From positions 62,001 through 126,000 of the forward strand of contig JAGBWD010000024.1 of the NCBI GenBank assembly GCA_017629985.1: DNA of 64,000 nt. Reading direction: 5' to 3'. Under the pieces are notes generated by a model. That model did not search any database. It worked only from the letters and a program-made list of their open reading frames with translations, and had not been told where the DNA came from. This DNA is from Alistipes sp. GTDB taxonomy: Bacteria; Bacteroidota; Bacteroidia; Bacteroidales; Rikenellaceae. This document shows positions 61,043-64,000 of the stretch, piece after piece; the first letter of the stretch is position 1, and the number at the start of each line of letters is the position of its first letter. The translations under genes and the position numbers were made by a program.

Positions 61043-64000
61043 ATGCGCAAAGTTATAAAAATATTGGTAAAGGTGATATCGGTAATCATTTTGTTATCGA
61101 TATTTTTACCTGTTTTATCAACTCTTGTGTTGAATCTTCGCGGTGTGCAGAATTTCGCTATCAAGCGTGCCTCGGAGTTTGCCTCGGAGTATCTCGGCAC
61201 GAAGGTCTCTATCGATAGAATAGATATCGACCTATTCTCTAGGGTGCGTGTTGATGGTTTCTATGTTGAGGATCATGAGCAGGATACACTCCTCTATGTG
61301 GGTCGTGCCACAGCACGTTTTAGTAGTCTAAATATCCCCAAGGATGGTCTTCTTATCCGTAGTGCAGAGGCTGAAGATGCTATTTTCATCCTCCGAGAGT
61401 TGCAGAGTGGTGAGCTAAATATCCGTCCTATAGTGCAGAAGTTGCAAAAGAATAATGGCAAGAAGAGCAACTTTAGCATGGTGATAGAGGATATAGATGC
61501 CACAGGTCTGGAGTTTCGCTATGAGCGTCTTCAGCATCGTAATCCCGAGTATGGTGTCGATTACAACAATATGCAGGTTAAGGATATATCTGCCCAGTTG
61601 AAGGATTTTACGGTAGATAGGGGACGTGTCTATGCCGATGTTGAGAGCTTAAGTGCTGTGGAGCGTAGTGGATTTGTGATAGATAACCTTGCTACGGAGT
61701 TCTTTGTCTATGAGGGTGAGCTACGTTTCGATAATATCATCGTTGAGACACCAACCTCAAATATCTCTGTTCCCGAGCTACTCATCAAGGGAGATAGCTG
61801 GGATGAGTATAAGGAGTATATCGACAAGGTGCAGATGTCGGGAAGTGTAGAGGATAGCTACTTATCTACACAAGACCTTGGTTATTTTGCTCCAGGAGTG
61901 CGAGGCTGGAATACTACGGTGAGCAATGTAAATGCCTCGTTTGAGGGCGTTGTGCGTAACTTAAGTGGTGTTATCAACACGGCAACCATAGAGAATCATA
62001 CCACTGTAAAGGGTAAATTTCATATCACAGGTCTTCCCGACTGGAGGGTCTCGAAATATGTTGTGGGCATAGAGCGTCTGTATACGACATCTTCGGATGT
62101 GGAGAATCTGCTCTCCAACATTCTCCCAAATCCTCTTCCCGAAAGTGCTAATAAGATAGTCAAGAATATGAAGTGGGCGGATGCTCGCCTAACCTTTGGA
62201 GGACGTCTTGATGCCTTCCGCGCTGTGGGAAATATTGTCACAGGTGCTGGAGACCTCTCGGCAGATATATCCCTAAATCGTAACAATGAGGGTCGTCATG
62301 AGTTGCGAGGTGTTGCGCGAACTAATAATCTCGATATTGGAGATTTGTTGGAGATGAGTGCCATTCACCGCATCAGCTCCGAGGTGACTGTCAATGGCTC
62401 TGTGGGCAGTGCTGACAGCGGAGGTGTTATAGCCGATGTAAATGCTTCGGTGTCGGGTGTGGAGATGGGTAGCTACCGCTACTCGGCAATTGAGGGTAAG
62501 GGACGTATCAGCGGAGGAAGGTATTATGCCGAGGTTAATGCCGATGATCCAAACCTAGTCTTTGACCTCTTTGCAGATATTAACATGGATGGTGTGGAGC
62601 CTACCTACGCGCTGTCGATGGCTCTTGGGCGAGCTAATCTCCATGCTATGGGTATCAATCGCAGGGATTCTACCTCGCTGTTGAGTGCAAACATCGGCTT
62701 GGATCTTCGTGGTGAGCTTATGGAGGATGTGGATGGTTATCTGAGTATTGCTGATGCTAACTATATATACCCCAATGGTGAGCTAAATACCGATTTGATA
62801 CGTGTGGATGTGGAGAGTGATAGTGACCATAAGGCTGTGGCACTATACTCCGACTTCTTGACCCTAGGGTATAATAGCCACTCGTCATATAAGGAGGTGT
62901 ATGAGTATATATACAACTCGCTCATTACCTATGTGCCTCTGCTATATAACACAACCTCCAATCACGAGGCGAGCTTCTCGGCAATCAACTCGCCACAAGA
63001 TTATACGGCGCTTACCATCGAGGCTGGGGATGATATAAACGCGCTTCTGGATGCTATCGCTGGGGGCTTGGTTATGGCACCAAATACGGAGTTAGGCTTG
63101 GTGTTTAACCCCAAGAGTAATAATCTCACTCTTCGTGGTTCGTCCGAGGCTTTGGAGTATTCAGGATTTATCTTTGCTAATGCCGAGTGGAACATCAATA
63201 ACAATAGCCGCGATTCGCTCTCTATGCGCGTTAAGACCGATGCTGTGTATATGGGTTCTCGAATGTTGATGCCTCGCTTTAACATTATCGGTGGAGCGCG
63301 CGAAAATAGAATCTCCCTCACCGCCGGCTTTAAGCAGGAGGGTAGCAGCTCGGCGATGCTCGGCTTGAGTGCGCAGTTTAGCCGTAATGAGAGGAGCCGC
63401 CGCAGAGCAGTACACATAGATATTACCCCTTCACACTTCACCACAGCTACGCAGCAGTGGAAGCTCTATTCACGAGGTATAGATATCGACTCCACACGTA
63501 TCAGCGTCAAGGAGCTACATATAGCACGCCCCGATCAGCAGATGGTCATTGACGGTGTGGCCTCACGACTACGCAGCGACTCTATACGTCTTACCCTTGA
63601 TAATTTCGATATCTCTCCTCTCTCTGCCTTCATCAGTAAATTGGGGTATAGCGTTGAGGGTATCACCAACGGTTATGCTACGGTGAAGTCTGCATTGGCA
63701 TATCCCGAGATTGAGGCGGCTATAGATTTGGATAGGGTTAAGGTGAATGATATCTCTGTTCCTGCGCAGGAGATAACCTCCAACTGGGACTTTGAGGCTA
63801 ACCGTGCGCGAATCATAATTCGTGACCGCGAAACACGCGACACGGTAATTCGAGGATACTACCAGCCACAGGGTAATCGTTACTATGCACGAGCCAATAT
63901 GCGTGGTGTTAAGTTGAGCCTTATCTCTCCATTCCTCGAGGGTATTCTTTCGGATATTGAGGGTAGTGCTGATATCCAAGCTACGGTACGTGGTAATGGC
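61043..64000 (+). CDS. TamB-like translocation/assembly module protein, 3' part outside window
   Basis: This is the first 986 codons of a large envelope protein; the frame is open to the right edge. An N-terminal membrane anchor (about residues 8-28, ISVIILLSIFLPVLSTLVL) is followed by AsmA-like text (AIKRASEFASEYLGTKVSIDRIDIDLFSRVRVDGFYV) and then long, repeated beta-strand-rich stretches typical of TamB/AsmA-type bridges. Such proteins carry lipids across the periplasm or help assemble outer-membrane proteins. The hallmark C-terminal DUF490 domain is outside the window. It is divergent from tsaD. Confidence 0.85.
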   Translation, partial: MRKVIKILVKVISVIILLSIFLPVLSTLVLNLRGVQNFAIKRASEFASEYLGTKVSIDRIDIDLFSRVRVDGFYVEDHEQDTLLYVGRATARFSSLNIPKDGLLIRSAEAEDAIFILRELQSGELNIRPIVQKLQKNNGKKSNFSMVIEDIDATGLEFRYERLQHRNPEYGVDYNNMQVKDISAQLKDFTVDRGRVYADVESLSAVERSGFVIDNLATEFFVYEGELRFDNIIVETPTSNISVPELLIKGDSWDEYKEYIDKVQMSGSVEDSYLSTQDLGYFAPGVRGWNTTVSNVNASFEGVVRNLSGVINTATIENHTTVKGKFHITGLPDWRVSKYVVGIERLYTTSSDVENLLSNILPNPLPESANKIVKNMKWADARLTFGGRLDAFRAVGNIVTGAGDLSADISLNRNNEGRHELRGVARTNNLDIGDLLEMSAIHRISSEVTVNGSVGSADSGGVIADVNASVSGVEMGSYRYSAIEGKGRISGGRYYAEVNADDPNLVFDLFADINMDGVEPTYALSMALGRANLHAMGINRRDSTSLLSANIGLDLRGELMEDVDGYLSIADANYIYPNGELNTDLIRVDVESDSDHKAVALYSDFLTLGYNSHSSYKEVYEYIYNSLITYVPLLYNTTSNHEASFSAINSPQDYTALTIEAGDDINALLDAIAGGLVMAPNTELGLVFNPKSNNLTLRGSSEALEYSGFIFANAEWNINNNSRDSLSMRVKTDAVYMGSRMLMPRFNIIGGARENRISLTAGFKQEGSSSAMLGLSAQFSRNERSRRRAVHIDITPSHFTTATQQWKLYSRGIDIDSTRISVKELHIARPDQQMVIDGVASRLRSDSIRLTLDNFDISPLSAFISKLGYSVEGITNGYATVKSALAYPEIEAAIDLDRVKVNDISVPAQEITSNWDFEANRARIIIRDRETRDTVIRGYYQPQGNRYYARANMRGVKLSLISPFLEGILSDIEGSADIQATVRGNG

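Noticed and set aside
1..64000. CRISPR arrays, prophage, insertion sequences, tRNA or rRNA genes
   Set aside because: I looked and saw none: no regularly spaced repeats with unique spacers, no transposase-like frame and no tRNA-like cloverleaf.

Overview
This window is an ordinary-looking stretch of a Bacteroidota (Bacteroidales) chromosome. The evidence is a short primary sigma factor of the Bacteroidota type, many promoters with the TAnnTTTG -7 element instead of a sigma70 -10 box, weak Shine-Dalgarno signals, many lipoproteins with a Bacteroidota-style surface-export signal (C-x-K-D/E-D/E), BACON-domain proteins, a BtuG/BtuB vitamin B12 uptake operon and a cell-surface GH95 fucosidase. This suggests a gut or host-associated member, perhaps near Alistipes/Rikenellaceae; the family-level placement is a guess. 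No tRNA, rRNA, CRISPR array, transposase or phage gene was seen.

Layout. 1-8813 (minus strand): trpS, a ClC-type channel with CBS domains, ychF, a SIMPL-domain protein, gltX, galM and the 5' part of a secreted S8 protease cut by the window edge. 8978-9877: oxyR, which keeps both redox cysteines. 10146-15567 (plus): a compact membrane-biogenesis run, rsfS-ftsH-cdsA-psd-AI-2E-type transporter and a stand-alone riboflavin kinase, ending in a 35-bp tandem repeat. 15657-16827 (minus): ubiX and a polysaccharide deacetylase. 16951-20377: a DUF4837 lipoprotein, an unknown lipoprotein with a long structured leader, and an LPP20-like secreted protein. 20553-22758 (minus): ahpCF peroxide defence. 22759-23292: promoter plus intergenic repeats. 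23293-25641: GH95 alpha-L-fucosidase lipoprotein.

25755-36052 is the accessory core: five BACON lipoproteins on the minus strand, a family-2 glycosyltransferase, and a divergent BACON plus multi-repeat lipoprotein. 36083-40786 is a cobalamin-riboswitch-controlled operon (unknown PKD-like lipoprotein, BtuG, BtuB). 40857-45186: era, a large TPR protein and an MFS transporter in one operon. 45396: rpoD. 46398-51219: apbE, a lipid kinase, an AraC regulator and a DsbD-like thiol reductant transporter, in one operon. 51710-57864: rpsO with a structured leader, pnp, and two highly expressed-looking lipoproteins (OmpA/TPR and FN3). 58009-64000: deoC, then tsaD with a radical SAM protein, and a divergent TamB-like protein that runs off the right edge.

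The most interesting parts are the BACON cassette cluster (repeated conserved N-termini, varied C-termini and an unnamed recurring C-terminal repeat), the B12 operon whose promoter sits inside the preceding terminator and whose first gene has no established function, the stand-alone riboflavin kinase, the rpsO leader, and several structured intergenic repeats.
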